DNA of 64,000 bases from Sorghum bicolor (Eukaryota > Streptophyta > Magnoliopsida > Poales > Poaceae), in assembly GCF_000003195.3 (NCBI RefSeq), contig NC_012875.2, positions 12,056,174 to 12,120,173 of the forward strand, in the 5' to 3' direction. Of this stretch, positions 33,090 through 44,422 are shown piece by piece. Position 1 is the stretch's first letter, and each line of letters opens with the position of its first letter. The notes beneath the pieces were generated by a model. That model searched no databases, was not told the DNA's origin, and worked only from the letters and a program-made list of their open reading frames with translations. Position numbers and translations under genes: made by a program.

Positions 33090-36000
33090 TTATGGATAAA
33101 ATCGTCGCAGTTTGTCTATGTGCCAAGAGTTAGGCACACGTGTTCCGTCTGGGTATGCCAATCTGTAGGACGTGGGTCGTGTGACTTCGGCGACCACGAA
33201 GGGTCCTTCCCAGGGAGTGGATAGCTTGTGCATTCCCTCTTGGCTTGTTCTCCACCTAAGTACCAGATCACCGACCACGAAGGAACGGTCCTTGACGTGC
33301 CTGTTGTGGTATCGCCTGACTGCCGCGAGATACTTTGCTGTTCGGAGACAGGAATTCAAACGCTTTTCCTCCATGCAGTTGATTTCGAGTTCTCTGGCGT
33401 TGTCGGCTGTCGCCTGGTCCAAGTGTTCAATCCTAGGAGATCCGAAGGTTATGTCAGACGGCAGGACTGCCTCGGAGCCGTAAACCATGAAGTAGGGAGA
33501 CACTCCTGTGTTTCGACTGGTCTGAGTTAGGAGGCCCCAGACCACTGCCGGCAACTCTTTCATCCATCGACCGGGTGCTCTGTCGTTCTCGGTGTACAGC
33601 CTTTTCTTTAGGGCGTCAATGATCATTCCGTTTGCACGTTCGACTTGACCATTGGCCCGTGGATGAGCCACTGACACGTATTTTATGACTATGCCCCTGT
33701 CATCGCAGAAGTCCCAAAATGTGGTGCCAGTAAACTGAGTACCCAGGTCGGTGATTATGCTATTCGGGATGCCAAATCTGTGTATGATTTGATTGAGGAA
33801 CTCCACAGCCTTCTCGGAGGTTGCTTTGACCAGAGGCATGTATTCGATCCACTTGGAGAACTTGTCGATTAACACGAAAACAAACTTGAAGTTGCCGGGA
33901 GCTGGTTTAAATGGCCCGATCATGTCAAGCCCCCAGCAAGCGAAGGGCCAGGACGACGGGATGGTTTGAATTTCGTGAGCGGGTACGTGGGTCCTCTTAG
34001 CGAAAAACTGACATCCCTCACAGTGTCGAACCAGTTTTTCGGCGTCGTTGACCGCGGTTGGCCAATAAAAACCTGCCCGGAAGGCTTTTCCGACCAACGT
34101 TCTGGATGCGGCGTGATTGCCGCAGGATCCAGCATGTATGTCTTCTAGGAGCTTGGTTCCATCATCCTGGGATATGCACTTGAGCAATACTTCAGAGCTT
34201 GCGTTTTTTCGCATGAGTTTACCGTCGACCAGGATGTAGTTCTTTGACCGTCGAATGAGGTGCTCGTTCTCTGTTTTGTCCTGAAAGCCTGTCCCGTCCG
34301 ATACATACTTGATGAATGGTGTACGCCAATCACGACCACCGGTTGTCGGAGTGGCATCGTCTATGAGCATTGCCTCGGTGAGTTGCTTGTCGACCAGGGT
34401 GGAGCCTATGCTTGGCTCGTGGATGTCCTGGACGAAAATACCCCGCGGGATCTGGGCCCGAGATGACCCTAACTTCGACAACGCATCTGCTGCTTGGTTC
34501 TTATCCCAGACCACATGGATGTACTCTATGCCGTAGAAGTTAGTTTCCCATTTGCGAATTTCTTTGCAGTAGAGATCCATCTTCTCGTGGGTTGCATCCC
34601 ACTCCTTGTTGAGCTGGTTGATAACCAAAGCGGAGTCGCCATAGACATAGAGGCGTTTGACTCCCAGCTCAACGGCTAGCCTTATGCCGTGCAGGCATGC
34701 TTCGTATTCGGCGACGTTGTTTGACGCTGGAAAAAGGATCCTAAGGACGTAACGCAGTTTGTCCTTGTTAGGTGACACGAACAGTATCCCAGCACCGGGA
34801 CCGTTGATGTTCAAGGACCCGTCAAAGAACATTGACCAGTGGTCGGAGACATCGGGAACGGGGGGCTCATTGAGATCCGTCCATTCAGCAATGAAATCGA
34901 CCAAGGCCTGAGACTTGACTGTGGTGCGGCTCAGGAACTCCAGGGAAAATGGGCATAATTCCATCGCCCATTTCACGATTCTGCCGTTGGTGTCTTTATT
35001 GCGCAGAATGTCTCCGAGAGGGAAACTGGTGGTTACCAAGACTCGATGGCCGTCGAAGTAGTGCTTCAGCTTTCTTGATGTTATTAGGATGGCGTATATG
35101 AGCTTCTGTATTTGGGGGTACCTGGCCTTGGACTCGTTTAAGACTTCGCTTATGAAGTAAACGGGTCTCTGGACCTTATAGGCATGACCTGGTTCATCAC
35201 GCTCGACCACTATTGCTGTGGAAACAACCCTGTCGGTTGCAGTAATGTAAAGGAGTAGGTCTTCATTGGGCTGAGGTGTTGTAAGGACAGGTGGTGAAGT
35301 GAGGAAAGCCTTAAGCTGAGTGAACGCGGCGTCGGCTTCCTCTGTCCAAGAGAATTTTTCCGACGCTTTCAAGAGTTTGAAGAAAGGGAGGCCTTTTTCT
35401 CCTAGCCTTGAGATGAAGCGACTAAGGGCGGCCATACATCCGGTAGGCTTCTGAATATCCTTGACGTTCTTGGGTGGTCGCATGTCGAGTACTGCTTTTA
35501 CTTTTGAAGGGTTTGGTCGTATGCCGTCGCGACTGACAACGTTGCCGAGCAGTAGACCGGAAGGAACACCGAAGATGCACTTTTTGGGGTTGAGCTTCAA
35601 CTTGTACCTATTAAGTGCCTTGAAAGTTCGGTCTAAATTGTCGATTAGGGTGCTCGCGTCCCTTGTTTTTACGACCACGTCGTCTACATAGGCCTCGACG
35701 AGGTCATCACGAATCTCGTCGTGGAGGCACTGCTGGATGGCCCGTTGATAAGTGGCTCCAGCGTTTTTGAGTCCGAATGACATGGTCGTGTAGCAGTATG
35801 CGCCGAAAGGAGTAATGAAAGATGTTTTGATCTGATCGTCTTCCTTTAGCGAAATCTGGTGGTAACCAGAGTAGCAGTCTAGAAAAGAGAGGAGTTCGCA
35901 TCCGGCCGTTGAGTCGACCACCTCGTCGATGCGAGGGAGACCAAAAGGATCTTTAGGACAGTGTTTATTGAGATCAGTGTAATCAACGCACATTCTCCAT

Positions 36001-36242
36001 TCATTATTGTTTTTGCGTACAAGAACCGGATTGGCGAGCCAATCGGGGTGATACACTTCTTTTATGAATCCGGCTGCTAGAAGCCGTGTTATTTCTGTCC
36101 TAATAGCCTCCTTTTTTTGACGAGCGAACCGTCGCAGCTTTTGCTTGATTGGTCTTGCGGTCTTCGAGACATTTAAGGAGTGCTCGATCAGGTTTCGTGG
36201 GACGCCGGGCATGTCTGCGGGTTTCCATGCGAAAACGCTCAC
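33090..36242 (-). CDS. Element C pol: RT, RNase H (two), integrase (open frame)
   Basis: This uninterrupted 1,050-residue frame has, in order: RT (about 30-200) with '[14 protein letters not shown]'-type fingers, '[13 protein letters not shown]', '[14 protein letters not shown]' and YVDD; a connection domain; a first RNase H (about 330-430); a second RNase H (about 470-610) with '[16 protein letters not shown]', '[10 protein letters not shown]', '[11 protein letters not shown]' and '[10 protein letters not shown]'; an integrase zinc motif with '[11 protein letters not shown]' and 'CEGCQFFAK'; and a core with D ('GLDMIGPF'), D ('ITDLGTQF') and E ('[10 protein letters not shown]'). A GPF-type C-terminus ends it. 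The second core motif reads DLG where DNG is usual. The same phase extends upstream to 38042 across three TAG stops, so this is one polyprotein with lesions. Confidence 0.85.
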   Translation of the reverse strand: MSVFAWKPADMPGVPRNLIEHSLNVSKTARPIKQKLRRFARQKKEAIRTEITRLLAAGFIKEVYHPDWLANPVLVRKNNNEWRMCVDYTDLNKHCPKDPFGLPRIDEVVDSTAGCELLSFLDCYSGYHQISLKEDDQIKTSFITPFGAYCYTTMSFGLKNAGATYQRAIQQCLHDEIRDDLVEAYVDDVVVKTRDASTLIDNLDRTFKALNRYKLKLNPKKCIFGVPSGLLLGNVVSRDGIRPNPSKVKAVLDMRPPKNVKDIQKPTGCMAALSRFISRLGEKGLPFFKLLKASEKFSWTEEADAAFTQLKAFLTSPPVLTTPQPNEDLLLYITATDRVVSTAIVVERDEPGHAYKVQRPVYFISEVLNESKARYPQIQKLIYAILITSRKLKHYFDGHRVLVTTSFPLGDILRNKDTNGRIVKWAMELCPFSLEFLSRTTVKSQALVDFIAEWTDLNEPPVPDVSDHWSMFFDGSLNINGPGAGILFVSPNKDKLRYVLRILFPASNNVAEYEACLHGIRLAVELGVKRLYVYGDSALVINQLNKEWDATHEKMDLYCKEIRKWETNFYGIEYIHVVWDKNQAADALSKLGSSRAQIPRGIFVQDIHEPSIGSTLVDKQLTEAMLIDDATPTTGGRDWRTPFIKYVSDGTGFQDKTENEHLIRRSKNYILVDGKLMRKNASSEVLLKCISQDDGTKLLEDIHAGSCGNHAASRTLVGKAFRAGFYWPTAVNDAEKLVRHCEGCQFFAKRTHVPAHEIQTIPSSWPFACWGLDMIGPFKPAPGNFKFVFVLIDKFSKWIEYMPLVKATSEKAVEFLNQIIHRFGIPNSIITDLGTQFTGTTFWDFCDDRGIVIKYVSVAHPRANGQVERANGMIIDALKKRLYTENDRAPGRWMKELPAVVWGLLTQTSRNTGVSPYFMVYGSEAVLPSDITFGSPRIEHLDQATADNARELEINCMEEKRLNSCLRTAKYLAAVRRYHNRHVKDRSFVVGDLVLRWRTSQEGMHKLSTPWEGPFVVAEVTRPTSYRLAYPDGTRVPNSWHIDKLRRFYP

Positions 36243-38042
36243 GTTGTCCCTTAGAAACCTGACGAGCGCGTCTTCCTATTTTGGATCCAGATTGGCCCCG
36301 ATGAGGGCCGTCTTCTCGGAGCTGCCGTCGACCAGCTGCACTTCTTTGTACTCCTTGGATTTTGAATTCTTCCTGGCTGTCTCTTGTTCGGGCAATCGGA
36401 GCTAGTCGGGAGGTAGCTGCGCGGCTTGGGTTGCTGTTTCTGCCATGCGGATTGAGAGGTCGATTGCTTCGGTGATCTTGAAGCTCTCTTCTTCACAGGT
36501 ATACGCGGTGTAGACATTGCCTCTGACGGTTAGGACACCCTTCTCTGTAGGCATCTTAAGGACCAGGTATGAGTAGTGCGGGACTGCCATGAACTTTGTC
36601 AGCGATGGTCGGCCCAGTATAGCGTGGTAGGTCCCGTCGAAGTCCGCGACCACGAAGTTGATGAACTCCGTCCGAAAGTGGTCGGGTGTGCCGAATTGGA
36701 TAGGCAATGTTATCTGTCCGAGGGGCACTGAACTCTGACCTGGCAAAACCCCCTAGAATTGGGCATCGTAAGGTTTTAGTTGTGCCGGAGATATCTTGAG
36801 AGCGGGCAGGCTGTTGCGGAAGAGGATGTCGATGGAGCTTCCTCCGTCCACGAGCACGCGCTCGAATCTGATGCTGTTGATGCAAGGGTCCAGGATCAGA
36901 GGGAAACGACCTGGCTCTGGGATGGCGGCCCACTGGTCCTTCCTGCCGAATGAGATCTCTCTGTGCGACCACGGGGGAAATTTCGGGTCTGCGATCAGCC
37001 CGTCCGTGCTGTCTATGTTGAGGCAGGCTCTCTTTAATAGCTTTCTTTCCCGCTTAGATTCGATGGAGACCTTGCCCCCGAAGATGGAGTGGACCACGTC
37101 AGTGGGGCTGACGTATTGGTGTCGGGGGTCCCTATCTTGGTCCTCATCCTCGTCTTCGTGGTCGTGCCCGTCTCGCTTGCCGTTTTTCTTGGCGGAGTCG
37201 TCTTGGGCGGCCCGCCGTGTATAGATGCTTTTGAGGACGCGGCACTCTTCCATGGTATGATTAGACTTTGGATGTAGTTGGCACGGTCCCTTCAACGTTT
37301 TGTTGTAGTCTTCTTGGTAGTCCCGCCGCCCGTTGGGGCGCTTGACCGTATTTACTTCGTGGTCGTAGTCGCGGGGGCGCTTTCCTCTGAAATCGTCACG
37401 GTTGTCGCGCCGCCGATCCCAACCTTCTCTGTGATCGCGGTTGTCGGGGCGGCGATGATTCCAGTTGTCGTAGCGACCGCGACCGTCGTCTCGCCGGGGA
37501 GGCTGGTCGGGACCTCTCGCATCGTCTCGGATTAGTTTTTCTACGTCGTCAGCATCGGCGTAATTTTTTGCCGTGGCGAGGAGCTCCGCCATCGTTGCTG
37601 GCCGTTTGCGCAACAGCTTGTTCCTCAGCGCTTCATGGAAACGCAGGCCCTTGATGAAGGCAGAGATGGCCTCGTCGTGGGAAATCTTTGGGATCTTAAG
37701 GCGCATATCCGAGAATCGTCGGATGTAGTCGCGCAGAGGTTCGTTCTTCCTGTCCCTTATCCTTTCGAGGTCATACTTGTTTCCAGGCTGCTCGCATGTG
37801 GCGATGAAGTTGTCGATGAAAGCCTGGCGTAGCTCTTCCCAAGAGTCGAAGGAGTCCTCGGGCAAGCCAAGGAGCCACTGATGACCAGCTTGGTCGAGGA
37901 CTACGGGGAAGTAGTTGGCCATGATGTGCTCATCTCCCGCTGCTGATCGGACGACGATTTCATAGAGAGTGATCCAGTTCTCTGGATTTTCCTTGCCATC
38001 ATATTTTTTAAGTTTTTCGAGCTTGAAATTGCGAGGCCACAC
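36243..38042 (-). pseudogene. Element C gag and protease, same frame as pol with three TAG stops
   Basis: Gag capsid: 'KKYDGKENPENWITLYE', 'GHQWLLGLPEDSFDSWEELRQAF', 'EPLRDYIRRFSDMRLKIP', 'ISAFIKGLRFHEALRNKL'. An Arg/Asp-rich region follows, then 'CQLHPKSNHTMEEC', probably the zinc knuckle. Protease: 'FERVLVDGGSSIDILF', then 'HAILGRPSLTKF'. In-frame TAG codons lie at 36755-36753, 36404-36402 and 36278-36276 (minus strand), all in the same phase as pol. The frame would otherwise read about 1,650 codons from 38042 to 33090. Confidence 0.8.
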
Positions 38043-39447
38043 GACCTGGCGGAGGTGTGAGGAGAATTGTCTTAGGCCCGGGGGGCCGTGTGTTGCATCG
38101 TACTCAATACGGCGCAGGTTTTCGTGGACTGCTCTCTCTGTGGCACGCCTGTTGATGCGGTCTCGGGCAACTTTGGGAGGGATGTTGTGCCGGAGATCTC
38201 TGTGTTGGTTTACTTCTTGACCGCGTCTGCGGTTCTGCTCATGGTGACCGTCAGTGTCCCGACCACCATCGTCGCGTCGTGAATCTTTTCGATGGTTGTC
38301 GGGAGAGCGGCTACGGCGACACCTGCTGGGAGGCGGTGAGGTCCGGATTAGTCTGGTCGGAGGTGGCTTCTGTGTAAGAGACGTCCTGGACTCTCTTGAG
38401 CAGAGTGGCTGTCTGTCCCATTGCGGCGATCAGGTGTGCTCGGATGCTGGTCCGGACTCCTTGGCACTCAGGGGTATCAGGGAGCCGATCTAGATTGGCC
38501 ATGGCGACGGCCACGTTGGCGCTTGGCGTCTTGTAGACTGGCTGGTCCCCGACCATGTCAAAAGCGTCGTTGAGATTATGCGGTGGAATTTGTTGTTGCT
38601 CGTCCGCACGTCGTCGGGCGCGATCGGCGTTGCGCTGCTCGCGGAGTTGCCTCTGCTCATCCGTTTCTCCATCGACGACCGGTTCGTCGGCGCTGACGTT
38701 GAAGACAATATCTCCTCGTCGAGGGGGGAATACCGGGAAACGAGGGAAACCCGGAGGGTGTGAAGGCAAATCCAGGTCGTAGTCCTCGTCTTTGGTGTTT
38801 ATAACTTCGGTGGGGACGGAACCGGTGCTCGAGTTGGTGCTAGAAGCCTGGCCGTCCCGTAGTTCTCGGATTGCCACCATGTTGACGTAGTGACGACCGT
38901 TCCTTTTCGGCGGCCAACCCGCCTTGCTGAAAACGGATTGGATGTGCCGTGAGTAAAGAGAGGCCGAGTTGTTCAGGCCGCAAGGATGATCTCCCTTCTT
39001 GAGCTTGACGGATCGTCCTGAGGGAGTTGAGGTTATCGTCAGAGACGTTCCCAGCTGTTCGTGTGTAACGACACGAGTTGGCCGGCGGGATTTGAAAAAA
39101 ATCCATTGGAGCAGCTTGATCAGGCTGACGCAGGACTCCGTCTACTAGTTGGGAGGCTTCAAGTAGCTTGGAGTCAGCGCGATCAAGCGCTTGGAGAAGG
39201 TCCGAGCAGTCAATCTTCTTTCCCTTGTAGAGCGGGGAACGGTGGTCGGGCGCTCGGTGCCGCCACGCGAGTGGTCGGAAACGGCGTGATCTCAGATCGG
39301 ATCTGAGTTTCTTTCGAAACCGTGGTCGTGAGGCCGCCGCTGCACGTCGTCCACATGATCTGGCCGACGGTGAACGTGAGGCCTTCAGGCATGGTCGCGG
39401 AAGCTGGTATCGTAACCATCTTGTTCGCCGGAGAAGTTGCATCAACA
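38043..39447 (-). pseudogene. Element C gag N-terminal extension, frame-broken
   Basis: Upstream of the capsid frame are Arg/Gln/Ala-rich coding remnants. The clearest is a 189-residue frame at 38880-38311 with an acidic N-terminus ('EDYDLDLPSHPPGFPRFPVFPP') and a basic helix ('REQRNADRARRRADEQQQ'). Frames at 39448-38840 and 39467-39210 cover the beginning, including the likely start just inside the primer site. Phase changes separate the pieces. Confidence 0.5.
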
Positions 39448-39466
39448 CCCCCTACCTGGCGCGCCA
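39448..39466 (-). other. Primer binding site of element C
   Basis: On the minus strand it reads TGGCGCGCCAGGTAGGGGG, one base after the LTR end. This form is frequent in grass Tat/RIRE2-like elements. It confirms that the right-hand LTR is the 5' one. Confidence 0.75.
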
Positions 39467-39467
39467 C

Positions 39468-39927
39468 TGTCGACGAAAGCTAGTCAGCAGTCTACCTTGG
39501 GGTATACCCACGGTAGTAGTTTATCGGTAGACGGTGCGCAAACTACGAACTTGATGGTGACGCAAGACACGGACAAGCTTTTTATCCAGGTTCGGCCGCC
39601 GAGTTGGCGTAATACCTACGTCCAGCGTCCGATTGTATTGATTTGTGTTGAGACAATCGTGTGTCCTAGGGGGGTCCCTTGCCTCTCCTTATATAGTCCG
39701 GAGGGCAGGGTTACAAATCTGGAAACTAATCCTAGTCGGTTACAATTGCCATAGATAGTTTGATATCAATTCCTATTCTAACCGACTAGAATCCTGCTTG
39801 ATCTCCACATCTTGTTTCCTTGCGCGAAACTTCAAGCTGTCGGATCAAGCCTTGAACTTGTCTCGTAATGGGCCAAGCCTCGTGGCCCAAGTCTAGCCGT
39901 AAGGGTATAGGGGTTTATACCCCCACA
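39468..39927 (-). repeat. Element C 5' LTR
   Basis: This 460-bp LTR reads TGTCGACG to CCCCCACA on the plus strand. On the minus strand a TATA box (CTATATAAGG, complement of 39688-39697) lies in the expected promoter position. No second copy exists in the window. Confidence 0.82.
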
Positions 39928-42822
39928 GCAGTCTTCTTAGTTTCCGGCCACCGCGTCCCTGTGTGGCGTCACCGGTGACCCTGCACCCCGCGCCGCAGTC
40001 CCGCGTCACCCCAGCCGGTGCCCCTTGGTCTGCTACTGCAAGCAGGGCAGCAGGCGGCCATTCAGATGCCGTGCAGGTGCTCCCTGCCGCCGCTGCCTTG
40101 GTGCAGCCAAGCAGGCCCTGCCCCAGCCCCGCACATGGGTCACCACGGCTGCGCGTCGCTGCACCGGTGTCCCGTCGAGGCCCCTCCCTGCCTCTGCTGC
40201 GCAGCAGCAGCACGTCCACGTTTCTGGAGATGCAGACTCAAGGTAGAAGAAGATCATATTTACGATCTTGCCATTAAACGAAAATAGAAATACTTTATTC
40301 ATTTTAACTCCAATTCGAGTCGTTCCAGTTACGTTAGATTCGTGTCATTGCGCTCTACGCAGTAGTATAAAAGCTTATTATATAACTCATTTGTAAATTT
40401 ATTGATTTAAATATAATTAATATTTATCGAATAGCTTAGGGTTACAATTCGGTTCTCGTTGCGTTGTGACTATGTCGGTGTAATCTATATATTATGAATG
40501 TTGTTTTCATTGTCTCGTATTTAGGAGTATAAGTAATCTGATTAATGTTTTGAATGCATTTCTATTTAATTAAGATAAAAACAATATAGGATTACATTTC
40601 GGTTTCTTTATAATCAAATGTGAACTTAAATACTTCTTAATTATAATTTGATTATTTAAACATGAAGCACATAAATAATTTAGTAATACTTATCTAAGTC
40701 TTTTTGAACTAAAAGTAAATTACATTTATAATTTTGATCTTTTATAAATAAATAAATGCTCACATTATTAATATTAACTATAATGTTTCTTTATTAATTA
40801 TACCTTGATTAGTTTAAACCTGACATATAATCACTTGATTAGTTATTTTCATATAATCCATATTTTAAAACTATAAATGCTTAATTGGCTTTAGTGGTAT
40901 ATAATTATTTATAATAATTATGACTAAAGTTTAACTCCAGCTTTTATAATCTTTATAATTTTGTCAACTCAACCTTGAGATATTTCTTTGAAAAGTCTAT
41001 AATCATCTTTTATTAAATAAAATACGACCAGCGTATCGTCTTCTCCGTTACACTTTGAACCTAGAAAGTCGTGTCCGATTAACTATAGCTCCGTTCTCAA
41101 TCGTTCTTGCGTTGTCTCGATCGTAGCAATAAGTCGTGTCGTTTATTGCGCTCTTTTTTTCAAAGCTTTTCTTTTGATTGATGCTTGTTCTTTGTCGTGA
41201 TTGTTGTTTGTCTGTTTGTGTTGCTTGGTTGCTACGAGTAGAAGAAGCGTGGTTCGTCAACAGTGAAGACCAGGATCTGAGGACCGATAGTGGCAGTAGA
41301 AGCTAAAAGATCAGAAGATAGAAGCCAAAGAATTCTGAGCAGATATACACTGGGAATAAAGGCAAGTGCAGACACCGTTTGATCATTTTGAACCTACTCA
41401 TTAATGTCATTTACTTTACATGCAAGTGTCCAATGAATGCAAACCCTAAGGACATGCCTAGCTTTACTTACTATTCCTTGTTCACCTGGGGTTATGTATA
41501 TGGGTAGACTAGGCTATACTAGGTTTGCTAGCTGCTCTACTCATCTTAAACACATGCCTAAACAAGTAATAATCTCTACTCAACTTGATGCTTAAACTGT
41601 GCTGAATCTTTGGTCACTGCGGTGATGGCGATGTTGGATGCTTACGAGCATCGTGATGATGGTGGTGACAGGGGGAGCGGGTACTGTTGGTGGTCCGGTT
41701 TGCCGGGCGTACCCGTGTCTGCTCTCCGTAAGGACTTAGTCAGGGAGCGGCCCCCTGGGACATACAGTGCAGCTCCAAGCTATATGGCTCTGGCTTGACT
41801 AATTAGCAGGACCTCCACTAGTAGGGTGTTACTTTCCGGGTAGGCGTGAGGAAGTAAGTTGGGTAATGAATATTAAGTTGTCGGTTGATCGGTACGCCAT
41901 GGCTATGGGTATCGACTGTCGAGCGCCCCGGCGAAAACTTACGAGTGGCATCCTATTAGTTGGACCCTGTGAAAGGTCTCGTAGTGAGACCCTGTCTGCT
42001 CACCTTGGCAGTGTTTTGGGGAGTCATGACCCCGGGCAAATGGGAATCACGACTTGGAGTGAACGTGCACACCTCTGCAGAGTGTAAAACTGATATATCA
42101 GCCGTGCTCACGGTCACGAGCGGCCCAGACCCTCACTTGATGAGTAAATTGGATTCACTAGATACTTGGAGATGGAACTTGGCGAGGTTGCTACCTCGTG
42201 TTTTGGCGGAATGGCTATTCCGTGTTGGCAGGATTGCTATCCTGTGTTAATAATTAGGGTTAATCCCTGGACTACTATAATTATTAGGATAGTCATTTAA
42301 AAGATGCTAATTACTACTTACACTTATTAAGGGTTGGGTTTATGCTACTCATAATTAGTATTAGGTGGTTCTAATAATAGTCATAATTAAAAGTGATCAA
42401 CTAAAATGCTACCGCAGTCAAACCAAATCAGCTTTACCTTGTTTTAAGCCTTGCATGTCATTACTTTCCGTCTGTGCCTGCTAAGTTCGACATGAACTCA
42501 CTCTTGCTATTCCCCCCCCACACCCCTAGTGTGTAGTAAAGTGCTACTCAGAAGAAGGATAAAGATGTCATGGAGTTTTCTAGAAGCTTATGAGAAGTGC
42601 TTGGCGTACGGAGCCCCCAGTCAACCGTCCCTGAGAAGAATGGAGCCTAAGAAGTTCTAGCTACTGTTTCTGCATACTCTAATGTTTTGTAAGTGTTATT
42701 ATAAATATGTTTTCCGCTATATATAACATTGTTTATGATATTTATATTCTTTGTTGTATGTGTGGACTTCCTGGGCACACATATGACGACTCTGGTCTTA
42801 TTTTAAAAGCCAGGTTGTGACA
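39928..42822 (+). repeat. Element B 5' LTR, second part
   Basis: This matches 45267-48153. It starts with a GC-rich island (39930-40220) in which long frames occur on both strands, then a very AT-rich kilobase (40250-41000), then mixed sequence. It ends GTTGTGACA before the primer site. The second LTR copy lacks about 12 bases near 39990. Frames at 39893-40302, 41048-41260 and 41610-42250 are conserved between the copies only because the LTR is duplicated. Confidence 0.9.
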
Positions 42823-44422
42823 GGAATGGTATCGGAGCAATGTTGACTGTAGGACGTATGCCTAGATAGCACTGGTCGATTTCTAAAGCTTATTTTGCTA
42901 TAAAACTATTTTTTTTATACCTTGAGTCTTGATTCTGACTATTTCTTCATCTTGTCATGTTGTATCCCCTCCTTGAATAGCTTCCTTTGAGCTATTTCTA
43001 TTTACCTCCTTGGCTCTTATTTAGTTGTTTTGCTAAAGTTTACAAAACCTTGCTTTATTTCTAAATTCGATGGCCCTTTATCATCTCAGACTTACCTTTT
43101 AGGATCACCACCATTATTGAAGAAGCGCATGTAGTTTGATGATGTATTGCATGCTTGTCTTGTTTGTTGTGTTGCTTGTGTGTTGTCCTTGTTCTCATGT
43201 TTTGAAGGAGGCTCAGAATATGACTTCTCGAGGCTTAGTTTGATCTATGTTAAGTGGGGTAGTGTCCTCTCATATCCAATCTATTTTTTTTCAATCTTGG
43301 TCCTATCATCTTTTCTCTTACACCATTCCTACCTACTCTACTTTTTGATGCCTTCTTCTTTATCTCAACTTAATGGAGGAGTCAACACATGAAGGATACA
43401 CCAATAGCAGCAAGCCCTAGAGAAAGTATTGCCTTCAACAACATTGCAAAGTAGAACAAAATTCTTGTTACATGGGCTAGATACTCTAGCACTCTTGATA
43501 TCTTGAACGAAAGGAAGTTTGAAGATTGTCTCTTGTTTATCTCCATTGCCTCCTCGAATCTCAGGACAAGATTCTTGTTAACTTGGAGGGCGTTACATAT
43601 TGTTTCAAGTGGAGAATCCTCTAAGCTAGATTTCCTACAAGATGATGTTCACATATATGTTCTCGAAGATAAGCCATACTTTGTCAGAGTGGGGTAGCGT
43701 TCGCTACCGTCATCTTTCTCAAGTATCCCTAGTTTTAGGACACGAAGAACTAAAGATCAATCTTTATCTCTCATCTCTATTATTTTTGTCATCAATTTCT
43801 ATCTTTCTTGTCGATCTCTCTTTATCATTTCAGTTATCCTTCTTCATCTCTCTTATCACCCTTTGCAATCTTTGATGGTTATTACATTTCATAAAATCTC
43901 AAAACAATCATAAAGAACAACCTTTATCCTTCCTACCAACCCCTGTCAATCTACAATCCTTTCATCATCTCACACCAAAGATCTTGAAATAACTTGGAAG
44001 ATTAATCATTGTCTTCTCTATCAAGCTTGGCTAATTCTCAATCTTTTTATCCTAAATTCCATAAATCTTGAATGAAGAAAATTGTTAGCACTATAAGATC
44101 TATCTTTTATATCATCTCTTGCTAATATTCAATCCTTATCTTTATACCTCATAATGTGAAAATAGAGTGATCATTCTTTATCTACTTTCATCCTCCTTTT
44201 ATCTTGGTTTTCAACCTATGCTGATCTTCAATCCTTTGACCTCGTACCATAAACTCCGAATCAATCTTGAGAATCGATCTTTGACTTCTTTGTCAATTTT
44301 TAATCCCTACTTTCTAAATCATATCTTGTCAAAAGTCTCAATACAATCTTTATAATCTGGTTTGACTATCTCTCTAGCATCTTCAAATCTCGGGACGAGA
44401 TTCATGTTAAGTGGGGTAGATC
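42823..44422 (+). other. Element B internal region: primer site and non-coding DNA
   Basis: The primer site TGGTATCGGAGC (42827-42838) differs from the tRNA-iMet complement TGGTATCAGAGC at one base. The polypurine tract AAGTGGGGTAGA is at 44409-44420, two bases before the 3' LTR. Between them lie 1.6 kb of CT/AT-rich DNA with repeated 'CATCTC/TTTATC' words and short frames of no recognisable family. The words 'CTCGGGACGAGATTCATGTTAAGTG'-like before the 3' LTR are typical of the 3' end of Tekay/Del elements, suggesting descent from one. Confidence 0.75.

Larger units (their letters stand above)
31685..39927 (-). mobile_element. Element C: Tat-lineage gypsy lacking its 3' LTR, nested in B's LTR
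   Basis: In minus orientation: 5' LTR (39468-39927), primer site, gag, protease, RT, RNase H, integrase (to 33090), then a plus-strand antisense gene. It stops abruptly at 31684/31685 inside the antisense gene. The other LTR of B reads TGAAC-GCAGTCTTC at the insertion point. Here TGAA joins the antisense gene directly, while GCAGTCTTC follows the 5' LTR. So a deletion removed C's 3' LTR, the left TSD copy and one base of B. Confidence 0.85.

Noticed and set aside
39893..40302. Cys- and Ala-rich frames, repeated at 45169-45629
   Set aside because: They are both inside B's LTR copies; frames exist on both strands and lack a recognisable fold.
41610..42250. Small frames repeated at 46942-47582
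   Set aside because: They are parts of the duplicated B LTR with no coding signature.
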